A stretch of 64,000 nt of DNA from Conyzicola nivalis (lineage in GTDB: Bacteria > Actinomycetota > Actinomycetes > Actinomycetales > Microbacteriaceae): assembly GCF_014639655.1 (NCBI RefSeq), contig NZ_BMGB01000001.1, positions 992,001-1,056,000 on the forward strand. Reading direction: 5' to 3'. The notes beneath the pieces are model-generated. The model ran no database searches and was not told where the DNA came from. It worked only from the letters and a program-made list of their open reading frames with translations. Of the stretch, positions 51,852 to 60,458 are shown one piece after another. A program made the position numbers and the translations under genes. Numbering within the stretch: the stretch's first letter is position 1; every line of letters starts with the position of its first letter.

Positions 51852-53465
51852 GTGAAAAAAAGGTCCGTCGTGATAGTTCTGGGTGCCGCCCAGTTCGTTA
51901 TGGTGCTCGACGGTACCGTCATGAACGTGTCGATAGCCACGGTGGTCGACGATCTCGATACGACAGTGGCGGCGATGCAGGCCGCGATCACGTTCTACAC
52001 ACTCACCATGGCGGCGCTGATGCTGTTAGGCGCCAAGCTCGGCGATATCCTCGGCCGGCGCCGCGCTTTCGTCATCGGTTCGTGCGTCTACGCGCTCGGA
52101 TCGTTGATCACCGCGGTCAGCCCGAACGTGGCCTTCCTCTTCCTCGGCTGGTCGGTGATCGAGGGACTGGGCGCGGTTCTCGTCATTCCGGCCATCGCCG
52201 CGCTGGTCGCCGACAACTACGCGGGCAGCGACCGGATCACCGCCTTCGCCGTGATCGGAGCCGTGTCGGGGGCTGCCGTCGCCGCGGGCCCCCTCATCGG
52301 CGGCTTCGTCACGACCTACTTCAGCTGGCGATACGTCTTCGTGGCGGAGGTGGTGATCATGGCAGCCGTCGTAGTCGCCGCGCGATTGGTCGATGACAGG
52401 ACTCCGAGGCAGACCGTGCGTATCGATGTGGTCGGAGTTCTCCTCTCGTCCGTCGGCCTGGTTCTCGTGGTGTTCGGCATGCTGCAGAGCAAGACCTGGG
52501 GATGGGTCTCGCCCGCCGCTTCGCCTGAGATCGCCGGTGTCGAGATCGCGCCACTCGGTGTCTCACTTACCTCGTGGTTCATGGTCGTGGGCGGGGCGCT
52601 CATCTACGCCTTCTTCCGGCGGCAGGCGTGGCTCGTAGCGCAGCGGCGTTCCCCGCTCGTGCACGTGGAGATGTTCTCGATCACCCAACTACGCAGCGGC
52701 CTGGGCGTACTGGGCGCCCAGTATGCCGTCACCGCTGGTCTCTTCTTCATGGTGCCGGTCTACTTGCAGATGACACTCGGATTGGACCCGCTGCAAACCG
52801 GGATCAGGATCTTCCCGCTGTCCATTTCGCTCATCCTGTTTTCTGTCGTCGGCACCAGACTCTCGCGCAGCTGGTCGCCGCGACGCATCGTGCGCGCGGG
52901 GCAGCTGGTGCTCGTCTTCAGCGCGATACTTCTTCTCGGGTCTGTGACGCCGGACCTCCGGGGAGGGCTCTTCGCCGTCGGCATGTTCCTGGCCGGCGCT
53001 GCGCTGGGCCTGCTCGCGTCGCAGATCGGAAACGTGAACATGTCTGCGGTGACGGAAAAGGAGACGAGCGAGGTGGGAGGGCTGCAGGGCGTATTCCAGA
53101 ACCTCGGCTCGTCGCTCGGCACGGCGTTGATCGGGTCGATACTGGTCGGATCGTTGACAAGTACGTTCGCCGCGGGCATCGCGAGCAGCGAGCTGCCGAC
53201 TGCGGCCCAAGGGTTAATCACGGAGGCGACCGCCAACGGGGTCGACATCGTGCCCGCCGACACTGTCGACGCGATCGGGCAGGACGCGGGGCTGTCCGCC
53301 GACGAGGCATCCGAACTGTCGTCTATCTACCGCGAATCGCAACTCTCGTCGCTTCGGGTCGCATTCTTCGGGCTCATTCTGATCTCCGCGCTCTCGTTGG
53401 CGCTCTCGCGAGGCATCCCGACGAAAGTCGCCACCGCATCCGGGCGCCAGACGGAAAATCCGTGA
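51852..53465 (+). CDS. MFS multidrug exporter, DHA2 type
   Basis: 537 residues with about fourteen hydrophobic helices, the DHA2 topology. The antiporter motif and motif A region are visible as LDGTVMNVSIATVVDDL and GAKLGDILGRRRAFV, and motif C as GAVSGAAVAAGPLIGG. It probably exports drugs or toxic metabolites in exchange for protons. The GTG at 51852 immediately precedes the first helix; the long in-frame sequence upstream is antisense to the DUF2252 gene and is rejected. A flat region precedes it, with no regulator adjacent. Confidence 0.9.
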   Translation: MKKRSVVIVLGAAQFVMVLDGTVMNVSIATVVDDLDTTVAAMQAAITFYTLTMAALMLLGAKLGDILGRRRAFVIGSCVYALGSLITAVSPNVAFLFLGWSVIEGLGAVLVIPAIAALVADNYAGSDRITAFAVIGAVSGAAVAAGPLIGGFVTTYFSWRYVFVAEVVIMAAVVVAARLVDDRTPRQTVRIDVVGVLLSSVGLVLVVFGMLQSKTWGWVSPAASPEIAGVEIAPLGVSLTSWFMVVGGALIYAFFRRQAWLVAQRRSPLVHVEMFSITQLRSGLGVLGAQYAVTAGLFFMVPVYLQMTLGLDPLQTGIRIFPLSISLILFSVVGTRLSRSWSPRRIVRAGQLVLVFSAILLLGSVTPDLRGGLFAVGMFLAGAALGLLASQIGNVNMSAVTEKETSEVGGLQGVFQNLGSSLGTALIGSILVGSLTSTFAAGIASSELPTAAQGLITEATANGVDIVPADTVDAIGQDAGLSADEASELSSIYRESQLSSLRVAFFGLILISALSLALSRGIPTKVATASGRQTENP

Positions 53466-53495
53466 CTGCGGCCATCCGTCCAGCGCGTCTACCAG

Positions 53496-53741
53496 CTACA
53501 GCAGATTGACGAACGCGTCGGGTGCCGCAGCCAAGTCGTCGCAGTACGACACCGCGAAGGGACGCGTGATCGAAGTCACCGCGTAGAGCCCACCGACCAC
53601 GCGGACGAAGCCCAGCAGGGCCGTCGCGTCGCCCTGCGGGACACGGGCGTCGACAACGCGCCAGCGGTTGTCGCCGACGTCGACGAGCACGATGTCGTCG
53701 AGGGCGGGAGAGGTGGAGGCGGCGGAGAGTGAAATCGTCAT
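53496..53741 (-). CDS. Hypothetical protein, 81 residues
   Basis: 81 residues, probably a small beta-rich domain (DDIVLVDVGDNRWRVVDARVP; FVRVVGGLYAVTSITRPF). No family recognised. GGAG lies 6 nt before the ATG. It is divergent from the alpha/beta hydrolase gene at 53984; the palindromes of that promoter region are 170-210 nt from this start, so shared control is possible but not shown. Confidence 0.65.
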   Translation of the reverse strand: MTISLSAASTSPALDDIVLVDVGDNRWRVVDARVPQGDATALLGFVRVVGGLYAVTSITRPFAVSYCDDLAAAPDAFVNLL

Positions 53742-53907
53742 GGTGGCTCCAGTCGTCGTGAATAGGGTCACCGGGGACTGGGGCGATAACGCGAATCTAC
53801 CTCGACAGCCGCTCGTGGTCAACGGTGACTCTGTCCGCCGACGGTGTGCGTTACATCGGCCGTCCAGGACGTGGAGCATCACGTGGCACCGGGGGTTGAT
53901 CGGCGGC

Positions 53908-53933
53908 GCAATGTGCAATATATTGCACATTGC
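53908..53933. promoter_or_regulatory. Perfect 26-nt palindrome, operator O1
   Basis: GCAATGTGCAATA and its exact reverse complement abut without spacer. The inner part GTGCAATATATTGCAC is AT-rich against a GC-rich background. It lies 51 nt before the hydrolase start and shares the half-site GCAATAT with 56156-56174, suggesting one dimeric repressor for both promoters. Confidence 0.75.
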
Positions 53934-53953
53934 TGACCGGAACCGTCCGGTCA
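53934..53953. promoter_or_regulatory. Second palindrome, operator O2
   Basis: TGACCGGA (53934-53941) and TCCGGTCA (53946-53953) are perfect 8-nt arms with a 4-nt spacer, directly abutting O1 and 30 nt before the hydrolase start. The form is typical of TetR-family operators. Confidence 0.65.
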
Positions 53954-53983
53954 ATCCGGCATGGAGACGCAGAGGAAGGCATC

Positions 53984-54694
53984 ATGAGCATTACCGAACA
54001 GGACATCAGGAACGTGGTACTCGTACACGGGGCGTTTGCCGACGGTTCGGGGTGGCGGGGTGTGCACGACACCCTCACGAGCCGCGGATACCGCGTGACG
54101 ATCGTGCAAAACCCGCTCACCTCGCTCGAAGCCGATGTCGCGGCCACGACGAGGGTCCTGGACATGCAGGACGGGCCCACGATCCTCGTCGGTCATTCCT
54201 GGGGCGGCACGGTCATCACCGAGGCGGGAACCCACGACAATGTCGCGGGACTCGTCTATGTCGCGGCGCTCGCGCCGGACGAGGGCGAGACCACCGCCCA
54301 GCAGTACGAAGGGTTCGCTCCGACGCCCGAGTTCGTCATCGACGTCGGAGACGACGGCTTCGGCTTTCTCAACCACGACAGGTTCGCGGGCGGGTTCGCA
54401 GCCGACGCGACGGACGCGGACGCGGCCTTCCTGCGCGACTCCCAGGTCCCGATCGACATGTCGGTGTTCGGCACGGCCGTCACCCGTGCGGCGTGGCGCA
54501 CCAAGCCGAGCTGGGCGGTCATCGGGACGGAGGACAAGGCGTTCGACCAGGCGATGCTGCGACACATGGCGGAGCGTATGGGCGCCAGAATCACGAGCGT
54601 CTCCGCCAGTCACGCCCTGTACCTGACCCAGGCGGGAGCGGTGGCCGACGTTATCGTCGAGGCCGCGGAGAACGCGCTCGTGGCCACGCGCTGA
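53984..54694 (+). CDS. Alpha/beta hydrolase (EstC/pyrethroid-hydrolase-like)
   Basis: 236 residues. The sequence begins VVLVHGAFADGSGWRGVHDTL, the typical oxyanion-strand motif of this group; the nucleophile elbow is GHSWGG, and the late SHALYLTQ supplies the histidine. Homologues hydrolyse esters and appear in many accessory regions. The ATG at 53984 has AGAGGAAGG upstream; an in-frame ATG at 53930 overlaps the palindromes and is rejected. Two stacked operator-like palindromes upstream imply tight repression. Confidence 0.9.
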   Translation: MSITEQDIRNVVLVHGAFADGSGWRGVHDTLTSRGYRVTIVQNPLTSLEADVAATTRVLDMQDGPTILVGHSWGGTVITEAGTHDNVAGLVYVAALAPDEGETTAQQYEGFAPTPEFVIDVGDDGFGFLNHDRFAGGFAADATDADAAFLRDSQVPIDMSVFGTAVTRAAWRTKPSWAVIGTEDKAFDQAMLRHMAERMGARITSVSASHALYLTQAGAVADVIVEAAENALVATR

Positions 54695-54706
54695 GCGACC
54701 TCGGGG

Positions 54707-55225
54707 TCAGACCGGACCGGCTCGCCGCTGTGCGTCGCGCCGGTCCGGCAGGGTCGGCGCCGGACGCGTCGCGACGTGTGCGGTCACAATCGCCGCGAGG
54801 AGACTTCCGAGCGACGGCGCGGCCACGGCGACGAGGAACAGCCAGAACGTGCCGAGACTTTCGGCTTCGGTGAGCCCGCGTGCGGCGGCCCAGAGTCCGG
54901 AACCGAGCAGGGCAAGGAAGACGGAGAACAGCACTCCGACGACGGATACGCCGACCAGCACGGCGGCGAAAACGGAGTTCTGCGGATGGCGCAGGACGCG
55001 TCGGACCGCCGCCACGTAGAGCACCGTCAGCAGAGCGACACCTCCGGCATACCGGAACGCGTCACCAGACGCGATAGGACCGGCGCCCCAGGCGAGTACC
55101 GCGACGAGAGCCTGCTCGCCGGCGAAGCCGGTGACCACGATCGCGGCCGCGATCCCGATCACGATCACCGCGCTGCCGAGGGGCCCGGTCCTGCTTACCG
55201 CTGCTCGATCACGCGGCGGAAGCAC
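54707..55225 (-). CDS. Integral membrane protein of unknown function
   Basis: 172 residues with four hydrophobic segments (about 18-40, 53-70, 79-107 and 120-152). The GTG at 55225 is chosen because AGGAG lies 7 nt upstream; it overlaps the end of the flavoprotein gene by 17 nt, so the two are cotranscribed. No family recognised. The association suggests an electron-transfer or stress-related membrane partner for the flavoprotein, which is speculative. Confidence 0.65.
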   Translation of the reverse strand: MLPPRDRAAVSRTGPLGSAVIVIGIAAAIVVTGFAGEQALVAVLAWGAGPIASGDAFRYAGGVALLTVLYVAAVRRVLRHPQNSVFAAVLVGVSVVGVLFSVFLALLGSGLWAAARGLTEAESLGTFWLFLVAVAAPSLGSLLAAIVTAHVATRPAPTLPDRRDAQRRAGPV

Positions 55226-56132
55226 GCGCGATCTCCTCTTCGAGGAGCGAGATGTTGACCTGCGTCGCGGCGAGCGTGCCGGCGCCCAGGGCGATGGGTA
55301 CCAGCGCTTTCGCGTCAGCGACATTTCCAATGGCCCACACGCCCGCGACACTCGTCTGCCCGCTCGGATCTGTGCCGACGAACGGTCCCGCCGGGGTGTC
55401 GGTGGTGGAGCAGCCGAGCTCGCGGAGCAGCGCGTCCGACGGCCGTGGCCGCGCCCCCACGAATACGCGCGCCACCCGATGCCGCCCGGACGCGGTGCTG
55501 ACCCGCACGTCGCCGAGAGTGCCGCTCACCTCGAGCGCGGGCGGCGCCAGGGCGATACCCCGTGCCGCGAGGCCCTCGAGCTCGACCTCGGGGATCCCCG
55601 CCTCCCGGGCGCCGAACACCGTCAGGTCGGAGCTCCACTGGCGCAACAGGTGCGCCTGGTTCCGGCTCATCGGAGAGGTGGCGATCACCCCGAGCGGTTC
55701 GTCCCGCACCTCCCAGCCGTCGCAATAGGGGCAGACGACGGCGGCGGTGCCCCACAGCTGTTCGACGCCGGGGATGTCTGGCAGAACGTCGACCAGACCG
55801 GTGGCCACTATGACCCTGCGCGCGCGCAGGTCTTGCGGGCCGCGGACGATGAAGCCCTCGTCGGCGGGTTCGATGACCGTGGCCGCACCCGCGACGAAAG
55901 TGACGCCGTACTTGAGCGCTTCGGCCCGACCCGTTTCGATCAACGCGAGCGGCGACATCCCGTCTCTACTGAGCAGGCCGTGCATGTGTGGGGCGAATCT
56001 GTTGCGCGGATGCGCCTCGTCGATCACCACCACCGATCGGCGCGCGCGACCGAGCATAACCGCCGCGCTGAGACCGGCCGCCCCTCCCCCGATGATGACG
56101 ACGTCGTGCTGCGTGTTCGGGTTCGCTGTCAT
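55209..56132 (-). CDS. Thioredoxin-reductase-like FAD-dependent oxidoreductase
   Basis: 307 residues. The FAD-binding motif is IIGGGAAGLSAAVML (residues about 13-27), the dithiol is CPYCDGWE (about 134-141), and the second FAD motif reads GVWAIGNVADA. The CxxC is present, but the flanks differ from those of classical thioredoxin reductase (CATCDG), so it may reduce a different disulfide or act as a dithiol oxidase. GGAG lies 6 nt before the ATG. The imperfect palindrome at 56156-56174 lies 24 nt upstream of this start. Confidence 0.88.
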   Translation of the reverse strand: MTANPNTQHDVVIIGGGAAGLSAAVMLGRARRSVVVIDEAHPRNRFAPHMHGLLSRDGMSPLALIETGRAEALKYGVTFVAGAATVIEPADEGFIVRGPQDLRARRVIVATGLVDVLPDIPGVEQLWGTAAVVCPYCDGWEVRDEPLGVIATSPMSRNQAHLLRQWSSDLTVFGAREAGIPEVELEGLAARGIALAPPALEVSGTLGDVRVSTASGRHRVARVFVGARPRPSDALLRELGCSTTDTPAGPFVGTDPSGQTSVAGVWAIGNVADAKALVPIALGAGTLAATQVNISLLEEEIARASAA

Positions 56133-56155
56133 GAAATCTCCTTTTCATCGCGTTT

Positions 56156-56174
56156 GCAATATGCAGTATATTGC
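56156..56174. promoter_or_regulatory. Operator-like palindrome with the O1 half-site
   Basis: GCAATAT (56156-56162) and ATATTGC (56168-56174) are perfect 7-nt arms with a 5-nt spacer. The same half-sites form the core of the 26-nt palindrome at 53908-53933. Confidence 0.65.
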
Positions 56175-56246
56175 CCGTGCCTCGAAATGGCAGGGGCCTG
56201 CAGGAGCTCGAACCGTCCCGGCATCGGACGCCGGGATAATGGTCGC

Positions 56247-56810
56247 GTGGACACATCACCGATACCTCGACGACCGGACGTCGAACAGGTCGACCTCGTC
56301 GGCGGAGTCGAGGTTCGCCACCTCGAAGTGGTCGACTACGACCACCGGTGGCCGGCTGTCTTCGCCGAGCACGAGGCGCGTCTTCTCCAGGCTCTCCGAG
56401 CGGAGGACGTGGACATCGAGCACATCGGGTCGACGTCGGTGCCAGGGCTCGACGCGAAGCCGATCGTCGACATCGTTGTCGCGGTCGACGACATCACCGC
56501 GGAGGAGGACTATCTCGTGCCGCTTCTGGCCGCGGGATATGTGCTGCGCGTCCGCGAACCGGGTCATCGCCTGGTGCGCACACCGGCCCGCGACGTGCAC
56601 GTGCACATCTACGCGAAGGGCGACGAAGCTGTGATGAAGTACGTGCTCTTCCGCGACCGACTGCGCACTGACGCCGACGATCGGGCGTTGTACGCGGACA
56701 CCAAGCGCGCATTGATCAGGCAGGGGTTCGACGATATGAACGCGTACGCCGACGCCAAGACCGAGGTGATCGCCGCGATCATGGCGCGGGCGCGGGCCGC
56801 ACGGTCGTAG
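56247..56810 (+). CDS. GrpB-family protein
   Basis: 187 residues. The hallmark motif IEHIGSTSVPGLDAKPIVDI (about 58-77) is the conserved core of the GrpB family, which has a nucleotidyltransferase-like fold and is sometimes fused to dephospho-CoA kinase. The HVHIYAKGDEAV segment gives further conserved residues. Function unknown. The GTG start is preceded by a GATAAT box 6 nt upstream. It is convergent with the DUF1801 gene, 4 nt apart. Confidence 0.88.
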   Translation: MDTSPIPRRPDVEQVDLVGGVEVRHLEVVDYDHRWPAVFAEHEARLLQALRAEDVDIEHIGSTSVPGLDAKPIVDIVVAVDDITAEEDYLVPLLAAGYVLRVREPGHRLVRTPARDVHVHIYAKGDEAVMKYVLFRDRLRTDADDRALYADTKRALIRQGFDDMNAYADAKTEVIAAIMARARAARS

Positions 56811-56814
56811 CGAT

Positions 56815-57243
56815 TCAGCCGGCGGCCTTTGTCACGAGCGCGCCGAGCATGTCAGCGTCGGCGGCGGTCATGCCGTTGTGCACGGCGAACGCCGTTGCCC
56901 AGACTTCTCCGTCGTCCAACGTCGCCGCGGTGTCGAACTCAAAGGTCGAGTACCGCACCTTGAACTTCGACTTCGGCTTGAAGAAACAGACGACCTTGCC
57001 GTCGCGCGCCCACGCAGGGAATCCGTAGTAGGTCTTCGGGTCCAGGTGCGGCGCCGCGGCGACGACGATCGCACGGATTCGCTCGGCGAGCTCGCGCTCG
57101 TCGTCGGGAAGCTTGGCGATAGCCTGCTCGTTGGCCGCCGCGTCATTCTCCCTGCCGGTGGCCGCCTTCAGTTCCTTCGCCCTCTCGCGCATCGCTCGCT
57201 TCTCTTCAGGGCTGAATGTGTCTGGACTCTTCGTATCTACCAT
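56815..57243 (-). CDS. DUF1801 domain protein with charged N-terminus
   Basis: 142 residues. A lysine/glutamate-rich N-terminus (FSPEEKRAMRERAKELKAAT) precedes a DUF1801 domain: ERIRAIVVAAAPHLDPKTYYGFPAWARDGKVVCFF. The role is unknown. The ATG at 57243 is chosen because the in-frame sequence upstream looks non-coding and a TACGAT box lies 6 nt before this ATG. A second, dissimilar DUF1801 gene is at 9267-9638. Confidence 0.85.
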   Translation of the reverse strand: MVDTKSPDTFSPEEKRAMRERAKELKAATGRENDAAANEQAIAKLPDDERELAERIRAIVVAAAPHLDPKTYYGFPAWARDGKVVCFFKPKSKFKVRYSTFEFDTAATLDDGEVWATAFAVHNGMTAADADMLGALVTKAAG

Positions 57244-57249
57244 TCGCCC

Positions 57250-57255
57250 ATCGTA
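57250..57255 (-). promoter_or_regulatory. -10 box of the 57243 gene, leaderless type
   Basis: TACGAT on the minus strand ends 6 nt before the ATG at 57243. Confidence 0.5.
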
Positions 57256-57361
57256 GGGACGATCGACCGTGGGCGGCTTCTTCGATCCTGCTCGAGGGTT
57301 CGTACCAGCCGATCTGCAGCGGTTGTGCGTCACTGCGCCGCGGTACGCCCGTCGGGTCGGG

Positions 57362-58561
57362 CTACAGGTGCACGGGGAAGGCGTTGCGGCGCCCGTAGAA
57401 GGTCAGAGCGAGCGCGGCGAGGCCAGACCCGATCATCACGACCGTGAGCACCAGGCCGTCGAAGGTGCCGACGAGCGCGGCGCCGAGGATACCGGCAGTG
57501 AAGATGGCGAGGTTGAAGGCGACCGGAAGGAACGAGTTCGCGACGTCCGAGTCGGCGCCGCCGGTGGTGGTGAGCGCCGCTTGAAGCTGAGCGGATGCTC
57601 CCCCGAACGTGATTCCCCACAGAACCGTCGCGACGACTATCGCCGGGGTCGACGAGTGGCCGACGAGGAGAATGGCGCCTGCCGCGATGAACACGATGAC
57701 GCTTCCATGCAGCAGCGGTCGTGGGAACCGGTCGAGGAGCGCGCCGGTGACGACGATCCCGCCGATCGAGGCGACGCCGAAAACGAACAGCTGCAGGTCG
57801 ACGCTCAGGCTGCTGCTCGTGGCCCGAAGATAGGGCGAGATGTAGGTGTAGATGGTGTTGTGCGCGAGCATCCAGGTGAAGATGACGGCGAGGATGACCA
57901 GGATGCCGGGTATGCGCAGCACGCGGACGATCGGCAGCCGGGACGTGTCGGCCTGCCCCTCGGCGTCCGGAGCGACGAGGGCGATCACGGCGCCCGCGAC
58001 GAGCGCCACCGCCGTGAGTCCGAAGAAGGCCCACCGCCAGTCGAACGTCATTCCCAACCACGATCCCAAGGGGGTGCCGAGGGCGAAGCCGACGGGAGCT
58101 CCGGCCGAGACGATGGCCAGCGACAGGCCCGCCCGGGATGGCGGGCTGATCTTGCGGCCGTAGGCGGCCAGCATCCCCCAGATGATGCCCGAGAACGCGC
58201 CCGCCACGAATCGTGACGCCAGCGAGAGGGTGACGTCGGAGGAGATGGCGGTGATCGTGTTCGCGAGGATGAGCCCGAGGATGGCCGCGAGGATGAGTGG
58301 CTTGCGCCGCATGCCCCTGGTGAGGGTGATGGCGGGGATCGTCACGATCACCGTGCCGAGCGCGTAGGCGCTCACGTACAGGCCGACCGTGCCCTCGGTG
58401 GTCCCCATCCCTGTGGCAATGACCGGCAGCAGACCGGCCGGCATGGTCTCCATCGCGACCAGGACGAATCCGATAACGGCGAGTGCTCCGAGAGTGGCGG
58501 TGGGAAGCCGGGTGCGCGATGGCGCCGTCCGCTGGGTCGGGGTCTGCGTCGACGCGTCCAC
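57362..58561 (-). CDS. MFS transporter, DHA1 type
   Basis: 399 residues with twelve hydrophobic helices. Motif A-like sequence in the first loop reads ITLTRGMRRKPLI, and an ALGTPLGSWLG motif C-like stretch follows at helix 5, typical of drug:H+ antiporters. It is last in the operon after the ADH, CMD and cupin genes; the GTG starts directly after the TAG of the cupin gene. It may export the product or toxic substrate of the pathway. Confidence 0.9.
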   Translation of the reverse strand: MDASTQTPTQRTAPSRTRLPTATLGALAVIGFVLVAMETMPAGLLPVIATGMGTTEGTVGLYVSAYALGTVIVTIPAITLTRGMRRKPLILAAILGLILANTITAISSDVTLSLASRFVAGAFSGIIWGMLAAYGRKISPPSRAGLSLAIVSAGAPVGFALGTPLGSWLGMTFDWRWAFFGLTAVALVAGAVIALVAPDAEGQADTSRLPIVRVLRIPGILVILAVIFTWMLAHNTIYTYISPYLRATSSSLSVDLQLFVFGVASIGGIVVTGALLDRFPRPLLHGSVIVFIAAGAILLVGHSSTPAIVVATVLWGITFGGASAQLQAALTTTGGADSDVANSFLPVAFNLAIFTAGILGAALVGTFDGLVLTVVMIGSGLAALALTFYGRRNAFPVHL

Positions 58562-58963
58562 CTAGCGGCCGTCGTACTGGTCGTCGGTGATGTGTTCTGC
58601 CCACGTGGTGGTCTTCGCGGGATCTTCACCGTTCTGCAGCATCGCGATGTGCTCCATAAAGACGCCGGGTGCCGCGGCGTGCCAGTGCTCCTCGCCAGGG
58701 GGCGTGTAGAGGGTCTGCCCCGGGTGGACCTCGATGATGGTCCCGTCGCGGCTGCCAAAACGGGCGATGCCCTGCGTCACCCGCAGATACTGGCCGTGCT
58801 CGTGGGAATGCCACGCGGTGAGGGCACCGGGCGCGAAACGCACGGTGGCGACGACCATGCTCTGCCCCGCCTCGTGCGGGAGGGCGATCGGGTCGAGCCA
58901 CACGTCGCCGGCGAACTGGGAGGGCGGGTTCTTCGAGGTGGGGGTGGCGGGTTCGATGTTCAC
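58562..58963 (-). CDS. Cupin-domain protein
   Basis: 133 residues forming one cupin barrel. Metal-ligand motifs are HSHEHGQYLRVTQG (motif 1, with His and Glu-like positions) and the second histidine in EEHWHAA. Single-domain cupins of this kind include quercetin-dioxygenase-like and isomerase-like enzymes; the substrate is unknown. It overlaps the CMD gene by ATGA and precedes the MFS gene, so it belongs to the ADH-CMD-cupin-MFS operon. Confidence 0.9.
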   Translation of the reverse strand: MNIEPATPTSKNPPSQFAGDVWLDPIALPHEAGQSMVVATVRFAPGALTAWHSHEHGQYLRVTQGIARFGSRDGTIIEVHPGQTLYTPPGEEHWHAAAPGVFMEHIAMLQNGEDPAKTTTWAEHITDDQYDGR

Positions 58964-59304
58964 GGTGTTCGTCGGTTCTCGTCGGTGAAGTGGGTCTTGG
59001 CGACGCCCATTGCCGCCATGCCGTTGGGCCAGCCGGCGTAGAGCGTCACGTGTGTGATGGCCTCGATCAGCTCGGTGCGGGTGACACCGTTCTCGACGGC
59101 GCGACCGAGGTGGAACTCGAGCTGTGCGGTGTGGCCGCCGGCCGCGAGCACGGCGACCGTGATCAGGCTGCGATCCCGCGCGGAGAGTTCGGGACGATTC
59201 CAGACGTCGGCGAAAAGCACGTCGTCGGTGAGGTCGGCCAGCTTCGGAGCGAAATCGCCGAACAGGTTCCGGCCGCCTCCGATTTGTTCGGGTTGATCAG
59301 TCAT
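58960..59304 (-). CDS. Carboxymuconolactone decarboxylase (CMD) family protein
   Basis: 114 residues. The CMD helical repeat is visible: LFADVWNRPELSARDRSLITVAVLAA, then HLGRAVENGVTRTELIEAITHVTLYAGWPN. It lacks the CxxC of AhpD-type members, so a peroxidase role is unlikely; related short proteins are enzymes or structural partners of unknown activity. It is translationally coupled to the cupin gene and follows the ADH gene by 15 nt. Such CMD-cupin pairs beside an ADH and an MmyB-type regulator recur in actinobacteria (general knowledge). Confidence 0.92.
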   Translation of the reverse strand: MTDQPEQIGGGRNLFGDFAPKLADLTDDVLFADVWNRPELSARDRSLITVAVLAAGGHTAQLEFHLGRAVENGVTRTELIEAITHVTLYAGWPNGMAAMGVAKTHFTDENRRTP

Positions 59305-59319
59305 GAGTAGCTGCTTTCG

Positions 59320-60345
59320 TCAGAAGGTGAGGAGGACCTTGGTGGCGCGACGCTCGTCCATGGCTTTGTAGCCTTCGGCGGCGTCTTCGACCGGGAGGGT
59401 CAGGTCGAAGACCTTTCCGGGGTCGATCTTCCGGTCCCAGATCAGGTCGATGAGTTCGGGCAGGTAGTGACGCACCGGTGCGGGGCCGCCGTGGAGATGC
59501 ACGCTGGTGAAGAACAGGTTCAGCCCGTCGAGTTCGACGCCGTGCGAGACGCCGACATAGCCGACGTAGCCGCCGGGCCGGGTGGTGTTGATCGCCTGCC
59601 ACATGGACTCCTGGGTGCCGACGGCCTCGACCGTTCCGTGGGCGCCGTAGCCGCCGGTGAGCTCCTTGACCTTCGCGGCTCCCTCGTCGCCGCGTCCCTC
59701 GACGATGTCGGTCGCTCCGAACGCGCGGGCCAGGGCCTGGCGTTCCGGGTGGCGGCTGAACATGATGATCCGCTCCGAGCCGAGCTGCTTCGCCGCGAGC
59801 ACGGCTGAGAGCCCGACAGCTCCGTCGCCGACCACGGCAATGATTTTGCCCGGTCCCGCTTCTGCCGCGACGGCGCCGTACCAGCCGGTTCCGAGAACAT
59901 CCGAGGCGGCCATCAACGACGGGATCAGCTCGGGGTCCGGTTGTCCGGGCGTGGCAACGAGAGTGCCGTCGGCGAGCGGGATACGGGCGAATTCGGCCTG
60001 AGTGCCGATCTCGCCCATCATCACGTTGTGGACGCAGCGTGACTGGTAGCCGGCCGCGCAGATCTCGCAGGTGTTGTCGGATGCCACGAAGGAACCGACC
60101 ACGAAGTCGCCGACCTTCACGTTCTCGACGTCCGAGCCGATCTGCTCGACCACCCCGATGTACTCGTGGCCCATAGCCTGCGGCGTGGACGACAGTGGCT
60201 CGGCACCACGGTACGGCCACAGGTCGGAACCGCAGATACAGGTCGCCGTGACACGGATGACGGCATCCGTAGTCTCGACGATTCGCGGCATATCCCGCTC
60301 TTCGACCCGCACATCGCCGGGTCCGTACATCATCACTGCACGCAT
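59320..60345 (-). CDS. Zinc-dependent medium-chain alcohol dehydrogenase
   Basis: 341 residues. The catalytic zinc ligands are Cys in TCICGSDLW and His-Glu in MGHEYIG; the structural zinc loop is partly kept (TCEICAAGYQSRC). The NAD(P) motif is VVGDGAVGLSAV. It oxidises or reduces an alcohol/aldehyde pair. ATG at 60345 is chosen with GAGGAG upstream; it is first in the operon and divergent from the XRE/MmyB-type regulator. Confidence 0.9.
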   Translation of the reverse strand: MRAVMMYGPGDVRVEERDMPRIVETTDAVIRVTATCICGSDLWPYRGAEPLSSTPQAMGHEYIGVVEQIGSDVENVKVGDFVVGSFVASDNTCEICAAGYQSRCVHNVMMGEIGTQAEFARIPLADGTLVATPGQPDPELIPSLMAASDVLGTGWYGAVAAEAGPGKIIAVVGDGAVGLSAVLAAKQLGSERIIMFSRHPERQALARAFGATDIVEGRGDEGAAKVKELTGGYGAHGTVEAVGTQESMWQAINTTRPGGYVGYVGVSHGVELDGLNLFFTSVHLHGGPAPVRHYLPELIDLIWDRKIDPGKVFDLTLPVEDAAEGYKAMDERRATKVLLTF

Positions 60346-60458
60346 ATCGCGCTCCTCGCATCTCAAGTGGTCGTAGACCCACTCAAGCCGCCGAGACCGC
60401 CGACGGGGAGTCCCTGCTGAGAGGTGTACCGGGAGAGCACCCCATCACCGGGCATTAA

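Noticed and set aside
57244-57361. Extra gene between the DUF1801 and MFS genes
   Set aside because: Only short frames without start signals exist; the gap holds a promoter box for the DUF1801 gene and nothing else convincing.
59320-60366. Start of the ADH gene at 60366
   Set aside because: The extra seven residues contain the GAGGAG ribosome binding site for the ATG at 60345, and homology begins at MRAVMMYGPG.
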